A stretch of 64,000 nucleotides of DNA from Stieleria sedimenti (lineage in GTDB: Bacteria > Planctomycetota > Planctomycetia > Pirellulales > Pirellulaceae), in contig NZ_JANZKV010000059.1 in NCBI RefSeq assembly GCF_025060895.1, positions 1-64,000 on the forward strand. The letters run 5' to 3'. The notes below the pieces were generated by a model that made no database searches, was not told the DNA's origin, and saw only the letters and a program-made list of their open reading frames with translations. The translations under genes were made by a program, and so were the position numbers. Positions 8,596-16,934 of this stretch are shown here, one piece after another (position 1 is the stretch's first letter; the number at the start of each line of letters is the position of its first letter).

Positions 8596-11322
8596 TCAAT
8601 CGCCAGCCGTCGGGCGGGCGTGGTTGGGATACCGTTTTCTCCAACTCCATTTGTGCAGTTCCATCACGGGGAGAATCGTGAGCGATAACAGCACCAAGAT
8701 GCCCCAGTGATCCAGGGCGAGCGGTTCGGCGGCCAGCACGAACTGGCCCCAAGCGGTATGCATGGCAGCCAAGTGGATGCAGAACGCGGTGATCGCTCCG
8801 GCCAGCAAGATGGGACTGCGCAGCGGTGACATCACCAGGGCCGATTTCGTTTCGGAGCGACAGTTGCCGATGTGCACGTTCTCAAACAACACCATCAACA
8901 ACAACAACGCGTTTCGCGCCGAAGCGACCTGCGCGTCGGTGGCACCCTCGGGCAGGAACCAGCGAAAGGTGGTGAATCCGATGCTGCCCATCACGACCGC
9001 CGCGATCGCCGTCCGCTCGATCATCAGCTGATTAAAAATTCGCTCCTTGGGTGAGCGAGGTTGACGCGACAGCACGCCGCCTTCATTGGGCTCAAACGCC
9101 AACGCGACGTCCTGAATCCCGTTGGTGACCAAGTTCAGCCAGAGGATTTGAACCGGCATCAGGGGCAGATAGGGCGTGCCGGTTCCGACCGCCAGGGCCA
9201 TCAGCACCAATTCTGCCGCGCCGGTGGAGATCAGCAGGTAGATCACCTTGCGAATATTGTCGTACGCGACGCGGCCTTCTTCGATGCCGGCGACGATCGT
9301 GGCGAAATTGTCGTCGCTGATCACCAGCTCACCGGCTTCCCGGGCGACGTCGGTGCCGCTCTTGCCCATCGCCACCCCGACGTTTGCCGCCTGCAGCGCC
9401 GGGGCGTCATTGACGCCGTCACCGGTGACGGCAACAAAGTGTCCGGCCCTGCGGGCGGCGTTGACAATCTCCAGTTTTTGCCGCGGTGCGACCCGGGCAA
9501 AGACACGGATGTTGCGAACCAGTTCGGCCAGTTCGTCCGGACTTTTCTCTTGCAACTGTTCGCCCGTCATCACCTGGCTCTCGTCGTCGGCCAGCGCCAG
9601 GTCGCGGGCGATCGCCAACGCCGTCACACGGTGGTCGCCGGTGATCATCGAGACCGAAACGCCGGCCTCGCCGCAGGACTGCACGGCGTTTTTGACACCC
9701 GGCCGGAGTGGATCGATCATGCCGACAAAGCCCAGGAAACGCAGCCGCGAGGGCGGCGGCGGGACTTCATCGGATTCGATGGGGTGATCGAGTTGCTGAT
9801 CCGCCAGCGCCAGAATTCGATAGCCCTGCGCCGCCATCCGAACTGCCGTCGCGTCCCACTCGGCCGGCGAGCCCCCGCCGCAACTCGCTTCGCTGCACAT
9901 CGCCAAAACACGTTCCGGAGCGCCCTTGATGAACACCGAGACGCCACCGGCGACGCGGTTGTAGGACGCGGCAAACTGATACTCCGGCTCGAACGGAATC
10001 TGGTTGACCTGGGGATGGGAATCGAGCGTCGACTCATGGTTCCAACCGAGCTTGTGACCAAACGACAAAAAAGCAATGTCGACCGCATCACCTCGCCACG
10101 TCCACGATCCGTCGTGCTGATGCAGGTCGGCTTCATTGCAGAGGACCCCGGCACGCGCCAACCATTCCAGCGGCTGATGGCTTCCCGGTTCCAACGGTTG
10201 ACCGTCTCGCAAGACTTCTCCGGCGGGACTAAATCCTTCTCCGTTGACTTGAAACGTTTCGCCGTCGGGCAAGCAGACTTGGCGAACGGTCAGCTCGTTG
10301 CAGGTCAGCGTTCCGGTCTTGTCGGTGGCGATCAAGGTGCAGCTGCCGAGTCCTTCGACGGCGGTCAATCGTCGCACGATCAGTCCGCGCCCCGCCATCC
10401 GTGTTGTCGCGATCGCCAACGCCACGGTCATCGCCACCGGCAGTCCCTCGGGAATCGCCGAGACCGCCAAGGCGACGGCAAACATGAACATCTCCTCCGC
10501 CGAATAGCCGCCGAACCCGACACCCAAGGCACCGATCGTTGTCGCCGCGACGAGCACGGCAACCGCGATCACTTGCGTGAAGCGTTCCATCCGCACCAAC
10601 AGCGGAGGACGCCCACCGGATTCCCCCAGCACGTCCAACGCCAATTGGCCAACGCTGGTCGCCGTTCCCGTGGCGACCACCAACCCCTTGGCTCGCCCGC
10701 GAGTCACGATCGAACCGGCATACGTCATGTTCAATCGATCGGCCACCGGTGTCGCTTCGCCGCCGATCCAGCCGGGATCTTTCACCACCGGCAACGATTC
10801 TCCGGTCAACAGCGACTCATCCGACTCCAGCCCGTGGGCCGATAGCAACCGAATGTCCGCCGGCACGCGGTTTCCAGATTCCAGCCACACGATGTCCCCC
10901 GGCACCACGTCCTCCGCTTGCACTTCGCGCACTTTCCCGTCGCGATGCACCGAGGCGCGGATTTGGAGCAGCTTTTTCAGCGCGTGGCTACTCTGTTCGG
11001 CCTTCCATTCTTGGAACGATCCGATCACGGCGTTGAGCACCAGCACGCCGGCAATAAACGCCGCGTCCTTCACATCCCCCAAGGCCACCGAAACCGATGC
11101 CGCCAAGGCGAGGATGTAGATCAACGGACTGCGGAACTGGCGCAGCACAATCGCCCACAACGGCGTCGGCGGTTTTCGCGGCAGATGGTTCGGACCGTAT
11201 CGGGCTAAACGCGCCGCCGCCTCGGTTTCGCTGAGCCCATGCTCGCCCGCTTCGAGTTTCCGCACGACGCCGTCCACGTCCAGCGCATGCCAGGCCAACA
11301 ATGTCTGTGAACAATGATCCAT
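8596..11322 (-). CDS. P-type cation-transporting ATPase (P2-type, Ca2+/H+ ATPase-like)
   Basis: A 908-residue P2-type ion pump of full length. Cation_ATPase_N is at about 8-75 and the actuator domain carries LLTGESLPV. The phosphorylation motif DKTGTLT lies near residue 333, the hinge is TGDGVNDAPALQAANVG, and a multi-helix Cation_ATPase_C domain closes the protein. M4 has IPEGLP, as in Ca2+ pumps. M6 reads LNLVTNGIQDVALAFEP, with Asn where SERCA-type pumps have Asp (LVTD), so the transported ion is uncertain and may not be Ca2+. It is probably the first gene of the minus-strand run of ion-transport genes down to 3330. Confidence 0.93.
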   Translation of the reverse strand: MDHCSQTLLAWHALDVDGVVRKLEAGEHGLSETEAAARLARYGPNHLPRKPPTPLWAIVLRQFRSPLIYILALAASVSVALGDVKDAAFIAGVLVLNAVIGSFQEWKAEQSSHALKKLLQIRASVHRDGKVREVQAEDVVPGDIVWLESGNRVPADIRLLSAHGLESDESLLTGESLPVVKDPGWIGGEATPVADRLNMTYAGSIVTRGRAKGLVVATGTATSVGQLALDVLGESGGRPPLLVRMERFTQVIAVAVLVAATTIGALGVGFGGYSAEEMFMFAVALAVSAIPEGLPVAMTVALAIATTRMAGRGLIVRRLTAVEGLGSCTLIATDKTGTLTCNELTVRQVCLPDGETFQVNGEGFSPAGEVLRDGQPLEPGSHQPLEWLARAGVLCNEADLHQHDGSWTWRGDAVDIAFLSFGHKLGWNHESTLDSHPQVNQIPFEPEYQFAASYNRVAGGVSVFIKGAPERVLAMCSEASCGGGSPAEWDATAVRMAAQGYRILALADQQLDHPIESDEVPPPPSRLRFLGFVGMIDPLRPGVKNAVQSCGEAGVSVSMITGDHRVTALAIARDLALADDESQVMTGEQLQEKSPDELAELVRNIRVFARVAPRQKLEIVNAARRAGHFVAVTGDGVNDAPALQAANVGVAMGKSGTDVAREAGELVISDDNFATIVAGIEEGRVAYDNIRKVIYLLISTGAAELVLMALAVGTGTPYLPLMPVQILWLNLVTNGIQDVALAFEPNEGGVLSRQPRSPKERIFNQLMIERTAIAAVVMGSIGFTTFRWFLPEGATDAQVASARNALLLLMVLFENVHIGNCRSETKSALVMSPLRSPILLAGAITAFCIHLAAMHTAWGQFVLAAEPLALDHWGILVLLSLTILPVMELHKWSWRKRYPNHARPTAGD

Positions 11323-11755
11323 GGTCGATGGCGAACTGAATTCGTGTGACGAGCATCCTGATGGCGGACCGTCTGCCGGTTCCGATCTGGAATCAGTCTA
11401 CGCGACCTTGAGAATGCTGTTTCCAGTGTTTTTCGACAAGCCGGGTTCATTTTGTGTTGAAGGCTTACGTTTCGGCGACGCCCGAGCCCTCTGGACCGTC
11501 GTCACTGCGCGGATGTGCACAGTCAAGGCGTCCGCGCCGGAGCGCTCCAGCAATTTCATTGGGCGAACGATCAAAAACACGACCCACCGATGGCAGCGCG
11601 AACCCACAGATTTTTTGCACCCTGTCATCCGTGGGTTCGCGCTGCTATCCGTGGGCCCAGTAATCATTCAACTCGTTCACGGCGTAGGGCGGAGCCCGGG
11701 AACAAGGAATGGAGTGTTTCCGACAAAAACCTGCAACTCCATCAAGAAACATTTA
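11323..11755. other. Intergenic region upstream of ATPase and sulfur operon
   Basis: This spacer lies between the divergent ATPase and arsR-type genes. It holds one long inverted repeat (11589-11649, listed separately). No supported gene lies in it, and the short frames across it have no family resemblance. Confidence 0.5.
11589..11649. repeat. Long inverted repeat / hairpin
   Basis: Arms of 23 bp at 11589-11611 (GATGGCAGCGCGAACCCACA...) and 11627-11649 match as inverted repeats at 21 of 23 positions, with a 15-nt loop that includes a T run. GGGTTCGCGCTGC is the core of the right arm, and part of it (ATCCGTGGG) is repeated just beyond the hairpin. It could be a dispersed palindromic repeat or a bidirectional terminator between divergent transcription units, which need no terminator there. 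I favour a repeat element. Confidence 0.75.
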
Positions 11756-11783
11756 TTGACACCTCGCCACATGGCGATATATT
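11756..11783 (+). promoter_or_regulatory. Promoter with ArsR-type operator in the spacer
   Basis: A good sigma-70-like promoter precedes the arsR-type gene: TTGACA at 11756-11761, 16 bp, then TATATT at 11778-11783. A perfect inverted repeat, TCGCCA-CA-TGGCGA (11764-11777), fills the spacer exactly, so a bound repressor would block RNA polymerase. Nearly the same 20-bp block (17 of 20 identical) recurs at 12185-12204 before the rhodanese gene. This arrangement fits autoregulation by the ArsR-family protein. Confidence 0.8.
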
Positions 11784-11808
11784 GAGATAACAAAACCACG
11801 GAGATGCG

Positions 11809-12126
11809 ATGACCGCCAAAGCGAACCCCGAGAATCAAACGAAGCCGCCCGGGCATGTCGGTGACTTTGCCCTGGCAGCCGAATGCCTCAAAACGCTGGC
11901 CCACCCGGTCCGGCTGCGGATCGTGCAATTGTTGTTGCACGGCCGTTACACCGTCGGCGAAATCGCCAAGGACTGTGAGATCCAGGACAACGTGGCGTCG
12001 GAGCACCTGCGGCTGTTGCAACGCTGTGGCTTTTTGGTCAGCCAACGCGAGGGACGCAAGGTCTACTACCAAGTCGCCGAACCCCACCTGGCGCAATTGA
12101 TGGCTTGCATCGAAGGCCGTTTTTGA
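11809..12126 (+). CDS. ArsR-family transcriptional repressor
   Basis: A 105-residue winged-helix regulator that probably senses sulfide or persulfide, judging from its neighbours. The ArsR core starts at residue 26 (CLKTLAHPVRLRIVQLLL). The recognition helix region is DNVASEHLRLLQRCGFL, and the wing is SQREGRKVYYQV. Cysteines are at 26, 56, 73 and 100. BigR/SqrR persulfide sensors use one Cys in the helix matching RLRIVQ and one in the last helix. Here the first is Gln40, while Cys100 occupies the last helix, so the sensing pair must differ or be absent. The operator in its own promoter implies autorepression. A strong terminator follows the gene. Confidence 0.9.
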   Translation: MTAKANPENQTKPPGHVGDFALAAECLKTLAHPVRLRIVQLLLHGRYTVGEIAKDCEIQDNVASEHLRLLQRCGFLVSQREGRKVYYQVAEPHLAQLMACIEGRF

Positions 12127-12148
12127 CCTGCGGAATCGAGTGACACGC

Positions 12149-12176
12149 GGGGCCCGGAATTCCGGCCCCTTTTTTT
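12149..12176 (+). terminator. Rho-independent terminator after the ArsR gene
   Basis: A GC-rich stem, GGGGC(C)CGGAA paired with TTCCGGCCCC (one bulged C), is followed directly by seven T residues (12170-12176). It lies 22 bp after the ArsR stop codon and just before the second operator. It therefore separates the repressor transcript from the rhodanese operon, although read-through remains possible. Confidence 0.9.
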
Positions 12177-12184
12177 ACCACAAC

Positions 12185-12204
12185 ACCTCGTCGCATTGCG
12201 ATAT
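12185..12204 (+). promoter_or_regulatory. Second operator-like site upstream of the rhodanese gene
   Basis: The block ACCTCGTCGCATTGCGATAT matches the operator before the ArsR gene at 17 of 20 positions and contains the inverted repeat TCGCA-T-TGCGA (12191-12201). It begins 8 bp after the terminator T run and 43 bp before the rhodanese start. The likely reading is that the same ArsR protein represses a second promoter for the structural genes. I do not see a clear -35 box at this site. Confidence 0.75.
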
Positions 12205-12247
12205 GCCGACGTTTCGAAATCACAAACAGAACCGAGAGGAAAATCGA

Positions 12248-12802
12248 ATGCAGTCCATTGATGTGAAGCGATTGGCCGAAGAACAGGGTCGTACCGAAAT
12301 CGACGTCATCGACGTCCGCATGCCGACGGAGTTTCGCGAAGTCCACGCGGAATGCGCGCGGAACGTTCCGTTGGAATCGCTTGATCCCCGCCGCGTGATG
12401 GCCGAGCGAAACGGATCTGCCGATCGGCCCTTGTACGTCATCTGCCGCGGCGGGAACCGTTCGAAACAGGCCTGCCAGACATTCATCGACGCGGGGTTTG
12501 AAAACGTCGTCAACGTCGAAGGCGGCACACTGGCGTGGGACAAAGCGGGGCTTCCTGTGGTGCGAGGCAAGAAGTCGTTGCCGCTATCGCAGCAGATGCA
12601 AATCACCGCCGGGACGTTGACGGTGCTGGGCGTCGTCTTGGCGCAGTTCGTTCACCCCGCCTTCGTGGCGCTCTCCGCGTTCATCGGGGCGGGGCTGGTG
12701 TTTGCCGGGCTGACGGGTTACTGCCCGATGTCGTCGATGATCGCCAAGATGCCATGGAACCAGTGTGGCGATGGAGGATGTGAAGGGTCATGTTCGGCCT
12801 AG
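12248..12802 (+). CDS. Rhodanese-domain membrane protein (YgaP-like, rhodanese + DUF2892)
   Basis: A 184-residue protein joining an N-terminal rhodanese (about 5-110) to a two-helix DUF2892 membrane domain (about 120-175). The rhodanese active-site loop is intact (CRGGNRS, catalytic Cys), so it should carry persulfide sulfur. The membrane part includes LTVLGVVLAQFVHPAFVALS and FAGLTGYCPMSSMIAKMPW. The ATG at 12248 has GAGAGGA upstream. It overlaps the TauE/SafE gene by 13 bp. With the exporter and persulfide dioxygenase downstream it probably handles sulfane sulfur at the inner membrane. Confidence 0.92.
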   Translation: MQSIDVKRLAEEQGRTEIDVIDVRMPTEFREVHAECARNVPLESLDPRRVMAERNGSADRPLYVICRGGNRSKQACQTFIDAGFENVVNVEGGTLAWDKAGLPVVRGKKSLPLSQQMQITAGTLTVLGVVLAQFVHPAFVALSAFIGAGLVFAGLTGYCPMSSMIAKMPWNQCGDGGCEGSCSA

Positions 12803-13614
12803 CCATCCTGTTCGGCAGCATCGTCGGCTTTGCGCTGGGTTTGACCGGGGGCGGTGGCGGCGTGTTCGCGGTCCCGCTGTTGGTCTATGGCTTGGGGGTC
12901 GCACCACGCGAGGCGGTCGGGATCTCGCTGGCTGCGGTCGGCGGCACGGCGCTCTCGGGGGCGATCCCACGGTTGGTTCGCCGCGAGGTTGAATTGCGGA
13001 CGGGTCTCTTGTTCGCAATCGCCGGCATGCTGGGCGCGCCCTTGGGTTCGTACTTGTCGAAGCTTGTTCCCGAGAACGCTTTGTTGGTGATGTTCGCGCT
13101 GCTGATGTTCGTCGTTGCGTCGCGGATGTGGGCCAAGGCCAAGAACCCGAAGGTGGCCAGCGGCGTTTGCACGACCGAAAGCGAACCGGGGCGGGACCGC
13201 AGTGCGTGTCAGCGGGACGCCGACGGCAAGTTGCGGTTGACCTCTCGGTGCGCCCGGTTGCTGGTTTACGTGGGGCTGATGACGGGTGTGCTGTCGGGCA
13301 TGTTCGGCGTCGGCGGTGGGTTCGTGATCGTTCCGGCGCTGGTGTTGTTCAGCGGGATGGCGATCCATCAAGCCGTCGGAACGTCGTTGTTTGTGATCGT
13401 CCTGGTCAGCATCAGCGGGGTGGCATCCCACATCGCCGGCGGCAACGAGTTGTCGCTGCAAACGACGCTGCAATTCCTGGTGGGAGGTTTTGCCGGCATG
13501 TGGTTCGGCGGCGTCATCGCGACGCGTCTGAAAGGTCCCACCCTTCAAAAAACATTTTCGATCGCGGTCGTGTTGGTCGCGGTCTTTGTGATCTTCAAAT
13601 CGGTGGCGTTGTAA
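12790..13614 (+). CDS. TauE/SafE-family sulfite or sulfur-anion exporter
   Basis: A 274-residue integral membrane protein with about eight hydrophobic helices in two repeats. Each half has the glycine-rich family signature: GLTGGGGGVFAVPLLVYGLG near the N-terminus, and GVLSGMFGVGGGFVIVPALV near residue 165. A hydrophilic loop of about 35 residues (SGVCTTESEPGRDRSAC) joins the halves. The family exports sulfite, sulfoacetate or related anions. In this operon it likely removes sulfite made from persulfides by the next gene product. The start lies inside the end of the rhodanese gene, so translation is coupled. Confidence 0.92.
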   Translation: MFGLAILFGSIVGFALGLTGGGGGVFAVPLLVYGLGVAPREAVGISLAAVGGTALSGAIPRLVRREVELRTGLLFAIAGMLGAPLGSYLSKLVPENALLVMFALLMFVVASRMWAKAKNPKVASGVCTTESEPGRDRSACQRDADGKLRLTSRCARLLVYVGLMTGVLSGMFGVGGGFVIVPALVLFSGMAIHQAVGTSLFVIVLVSISGVASHIAGGNELSLQTTLQFLVGGFAGMWFGGVIATRLKGPTLQKTFSIAVVLVAVFVIFKSVAL

Positions 13615-13648
13615 TCCAATCCCGTACTTTCAGGAGGGAACACGAATC

Positions 13649-15073
13649 ATGTTGCTCAAATATTTTTACGACCAGAAACTCGCCCACGCGTCTTACATGG
13701 TCGGCTGCCAACGGGCGGGCGTGGCCGTGGTCGTGGATCCCGGCCGTGACATCGATCAGTACCTGGCGGTGGCGGATCAAGAAGGGTTCAAAGTCACCGC
13801 GGTCGCCGAGACACACATTCATGCCGACTACGTTTCCGGTGCCCGTGAGCTTGCCGACCGCGTCGGCGCCAAACTGTACGTGTCCGATGCCGGGCCGGAC
13901 GACTGGAAGTATCAGTTTCTAGACGGATATGACAGCGAACGTTTGCACGACGGCGATCACTTCATGATCGGCAACATCCGCTTCGACGTCATGCACACGC
14001 CCGGACACACGCCCGAAAGCATCTCGTTCGTGTTGACCGACCAGGGCGGCGGCGCGGACAAACCGATGGGCATCTTCACCGGCGACTTTGTGTTCGTCGG
14101 TTCGATCGGGCGACCGGATTTGCTCGAAGAAGCGGCGGGAATGGTGGGCACGGCACAGAGCGGTGCTCGCGATCTGTTCGCGTCGGTCGAACGGTTCAAG
14201 ACGCTGCCGGAGTATCTGCAGGTCTGGCCCGCCCACGGCGCCGGCAGCGCCTGCGGCAAGGGGCTCGGTGCGATCCCGTCGTCAACGGTGGGCTACGAGA
14301 AACGGTTCAATCCCGCATTTCAGTTCAGCGACGAAGAAGAATTCGTGCGCTACATTCTGGCCGACCAACCCGAGGCTCCCAAATACTTTGCGGTGATGAA
14401 GCGTGTGAACAAGGAGGGCCCACGCATCCTCGGCAAGGGGCACCACCACAAGATGCTAGACGTCGCCGGGCTTGGCGATGCGGCCCGCTTGGGCACGGTG
14501 GTCGATCTGACGCCATCGCCGCAGTTTGCCAAGGGGCACGTTCCCGGGACGATCAACATTCCACTCGACATGCTGGCGACTTGGGCGGGATGGCTGGTCG
14601 ATTATGACCGGCCGGCGTACCTGATTTGCCGGCCCGAGGAATTAGAGGAAGCGGCTCGTGTGCTGCACAAGATCGGCGTCGAAGAGATTGCGGGCGGCTA
14701 CGACGTCGAAGCGGTGCAAGCATCCGGCATGGCGACCGAAACCTACGCCACCGGGTCACCGGCGGACGTGTCGCACAGCATCGAAGCGGGGGGCGCGCAA
14801 CTGATCGACGTTCGGTCACAGGAGGAATGGAATGCGGGGCACATTGAACAAGCCCGGCATCATTTCCTGGGGCGTCTGCCGGCGAGTGCCGGACAGCTGC
14901 CAAAGGACCAGACGCTGGTCGTCCAGTGTCGCAGCGGTGCACGCTCGGCGATCGGAGCGAGCGTCTTGCAGGCCGCGGGATTCAAAAACGTCATCAACCT
15001 GACCGGCGGATACACCGCTTGGAAAGCCGACGGATTGCCGAGCGTGAAGTCGCAGCCGGCGATGAGCAGCTGA
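13649..15073 (+). CDS. Persulfide dioxygenase-like MBL protein fused to two rhodanese domains
   Basis: A 474-residue protein. Residues 1-250 form an ETHE1/Blh-type metallo-beta-lactamase domain: THIHADYVSGARELADR, MHTPGHTPES and TGDFVFVGSIGRPDLLEEA supply the His, His and Asp that hold the single iron in this family. The motif has Tyr where others have a second-site His. The first rhodanese (about 265-360) has CRPEELEEA in its loop and is probably inactive. The second (about 370-470) has CRSGARS and looks active. The enzyme would oxidise glutathione persulfide to sulfite and exchange sulfur with the rhodanese. The gene follows TauE/SafE by 34 bp with AGGAGG in the gap. Confidence 0.93.
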   Translation: MLLKYFYDQKLAHASYMVGCQRAGVAVVVDPGRDIDQYLAVADQEGFKVTAVAETHIHADYVSGARELADRVGAKLYVSDAGPDDWKYQFLDGYDSERLHDGDHFMIGNIRFDVMHTPGHTPESISFVLTDQGGGADKPMGIFTGDFVFVGSIGRPDLLEEAAGMVGTAQSGARDLFASVERFKTLPEYLQVWPAHGAGSACGKGLGAIPSSTVGYEKRFNPAFQFSDEEEFVRYILADQPEAPKYFAVMKRVNKEGPRILGKGHHHKMLDVAGLGDAARLGTVVDLTPSPQFAKGHVPGTINIPLDMLATWAGWLVDYDRPAYLICRPEELEEAARVLHKIGVEEIAGGYDVEAVQASGMATETYATGSPADVSHSIEAGGAQLIDVRSQEEWNAGHIEQARHHFLGRLPASAGQLPKDQTLVVQCRSGARSAIGASVLQAAGFKNVINLTGGYTAWKADGLPSVKSQPAMSS

Positions 15074-15258
15074 TCGGGAATCAACGCCCCCGAGTTCGCC
15101 TCCATGTTTCTGCTGAAAAAGTTTGGACTTCCCGCCTTGTACTGGCACGGCATGCTGCAGGGACGCGTGTAGGCGACTTGCTTTATCGACAAGGCTCACT
15201 CGCTAAATCCTCATCGCTGAAACACTGGCATCCTCACTGAAACACTGAGTAAAGATCA

Positions 15259-16332
15259 ATGAACACCCTTTCAAGAGCCCAAATCAATCTCGTTGCTTGC
15301 GTCTTGCTGCTCGGATCGACGCGCGCCCTCTCACAAGATTTTGAACCACTTCCGAAGACTGCGGCGCAGCAAGGCGACACCGATGACAAGATTGAGCTGG
15401 GCAAGAAGCTCTACTTTGATCCGCGGCTCTCGGCCACCGGAACGGTTTCCTGCAACACCTGTCACAATCTGATGGAAGGCGGTGACGACGGGCGTCCCAC
15501 GTCGATGGGAGTCGATGGTTTGACGGGGCCGCGAAACGCACCGACGGTGTGGAATTCGGTGTTCCAGGCGTCGCAGTTTTGGGATGGTCGCGTGCCGACG
15601 CTGGAAGACCAAGCCAAAGGCCCGATGGTTGCGGACGTTGAAATGGGCATGGCCGGTCACGATCAGGTGATCGGTCGTATCAAAACGATCCCCGGCTACA
15701 TCCGTGAATTTGAAACGGTGTTTGGCCCCAGCGACGCGGTCACGATTGAAAACGCGGTGGAGGCCATTGCCGCCTTTGAGCGGACGCTGATCACGCCGGA
15801 TTCCCCTTTGGATCGGTATCTCTCGGGAGACAAGGCCGCGATGAGCGACGTTCAAATCCGAGGGCTGGAATTGTTTGCATCGACAGGATGCACGGAATGC
15901 CACTCCGGTCCGGCGCTCAACGGATGGCAGCCCGGCAGCGATGGCGAATTCGTCGAATTTCCTCGCATCACCGATTCCGCTTTTGTCAAGAAATATGACC
16001 TGATTTCCGATTTGGGGCGGTCCAACGCGACGGGTGATCGCAGCGATGACCATTACTTTAAAACACCGACTCTGCGGAACATCACACTGACCGCTCCGTA
16101 TCTGCACAACGGACGTGTCGGTTCGCTGTCGGAAGCCATTCGCTTGATGGCCAGCACCCAGCTGGATGCGGAGCTGAGCGACGACGAAGTCGCCGCACTG
16201 GTCGCGTTCCTGTCCGCGTTGGAAGGCCGATTTCCCGAAATCGCACTCCCGCGGCTGCCATCGCGACCCGGTGAATCCGTACTGCAACAGCCGGAAGCCG
16301 CCAACGGCTTTGGCGACGCGACAGGGCACTGA
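15259..16332 (+). CDS. Di-heme cytochrome c peroxidase (CcpA/MauG family)
   Basis: A 357-residue periplasmic protein with an N-terminal signal peptide (about 1-25). Two c-type heme sites are present, CNTCH at residues 65-69 and CTECH at 211-215, spaced as in bacterial di-heme peroxidases that reduce H2O2 to water. Family blocks include GKKLYFDPRLSATG, GPRNAPTVWNSVFQ and FKTPTLRNITLTAPYLHNG. The last 40 residues are an unconserved Pro/Arg-rich tail. It lies 185 bp after the sulfur operon and 47 bp before the bacterioferritin-like gene, so it may be transcribed with the latter as a peroxide-defence pair. Confidence 0.93.
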   Translation: MNTLSRAQINLVACVLLLGSTRALSQDFEPLPKTAAQQGDTDDKIELGKKLYFDPRLSATGTVSCNTCHNLMEGGDDGRPTSMGVDGLTGPRNAPTVWNSVFQASQFWDGRVPTLEDQAKGPMVADVEMGMAGHDQVIGRIKTIPGYIREFETVFGPSDAVTIENAVEAIAAFERTLITPDSPLDRYLSGDKAAMSDVQIRGLELFASTGCTECHSGPALNGWQPGSDGEFVEFPRITDSAFVKKYDLISDLGRSNATGDRSDDHYFKTPTLRNITLTAPYLHNGRVGSLSEAIRLMASTQLDAELSDDEVAALVAFLSALEGRFPEIALPRLPSRPGESVLQQPEAANGFGDATGH

Positions 16333-16379
16333 CATCAGAGCCGAGTTTCGAGAACCTTCCTTCAACCTGAGAAACGAAA

Positions 16380-16844
16380 ATGACGACAACACAGACGATC
16401 GAGAATTTACAGAAAGCGTTGTCCATGGAACTCACCGCCCAGCACCAATACCAACTTCACGCCTGTGTGCTGGATGATTGGGGAATGGGGCTGTTGGCGA
16501 CAACGATGCGTGAAGAAATGCAGGAGGAGCTGGGGCACTCGCAGGAATACTTGCAGCGGATTTTGTTTCTCAACGGCGAACCGAGACTGGAGTTTGCGAA
16601 GTTGCCCGTGCGAGCACATTCGTTGAAGCAGATGTTTGAAATGGATCTCGCCGACGAGAAAGAAGCGATCGAGTTCTACACCTCCGCATCGTTCCGAGCG
16701 TTCGAGGACCGAGATATCGGGACCCGGCAGCTGTTCGAGAAGATCGCCTTGGACGAAGAGGGGCATATGAGTTGGTTGGAACTGCAGTTGGACCTGCTCG
16801 ATCGCATGGGCGAACCGGCTTTCATCGCCAAGTACATGGAATGA
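16380..16844 (+). CDS. Bacterioferritin-like protein
   Basis: A 154-residue four-helix ferritin-like protein that resembles bacterioferritin. The diiron ligands are present: Glu17 (MELTAQHQY), Glu50 and His53 (EELGH), then Glu in DEKEAIEFY, and EEGH near 127-130. The segment EYLQRILFLNGEPRLEF is typical of Bfr. Position 51, where Bfr has its heme-ligand Met, is Leu, so this protein probably does not bind heme at the dimer interface. It would store iron or oxidise Fe2+ with peroxide, matching the peroxidase gene just upstream. Confidence 0.88.
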   Translation: MTTTQTIENLQKALSMELTAQHQYQLHACVLDDWGMGLLATTMREEMQEELGHSQEYLQRILFLNGEPRLEFAKLPVRAHSLKQMFEMDLADEKEAIEFYTSASFRAFEDRDIGTRQLFEKIALDEEGHMSWLELQLDLLDRMGEPAFIAKYME

Positions 16845-16934
16845 GCACGATCGTGGCAGGTTTTTCTCGGGGCACTCGCCGACGTTGGTTCACCCGTTTC
16901 TGTTTTCTTCATCCGGTGATGCTGATGAGCCGAC

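Noticed and set aside
9061-10845. Long 594-residue frame on the plus strand inside the P-type ATPase gene
   Set aside because: It is antisense to a gene with complete catalytic motifs. Its translation is rich in Arg, Gln, His and Asp with no domain, which is typical of shadow frames in GC-rich DNA.
12799-13548. 249-residue minus-strand frame under the TauE/SafE gene
   Set aside because: Its translation is rich in His, Gln and Arg with no hydrophobic core. The plus-strand gene has clear membrane helices and family motifs.
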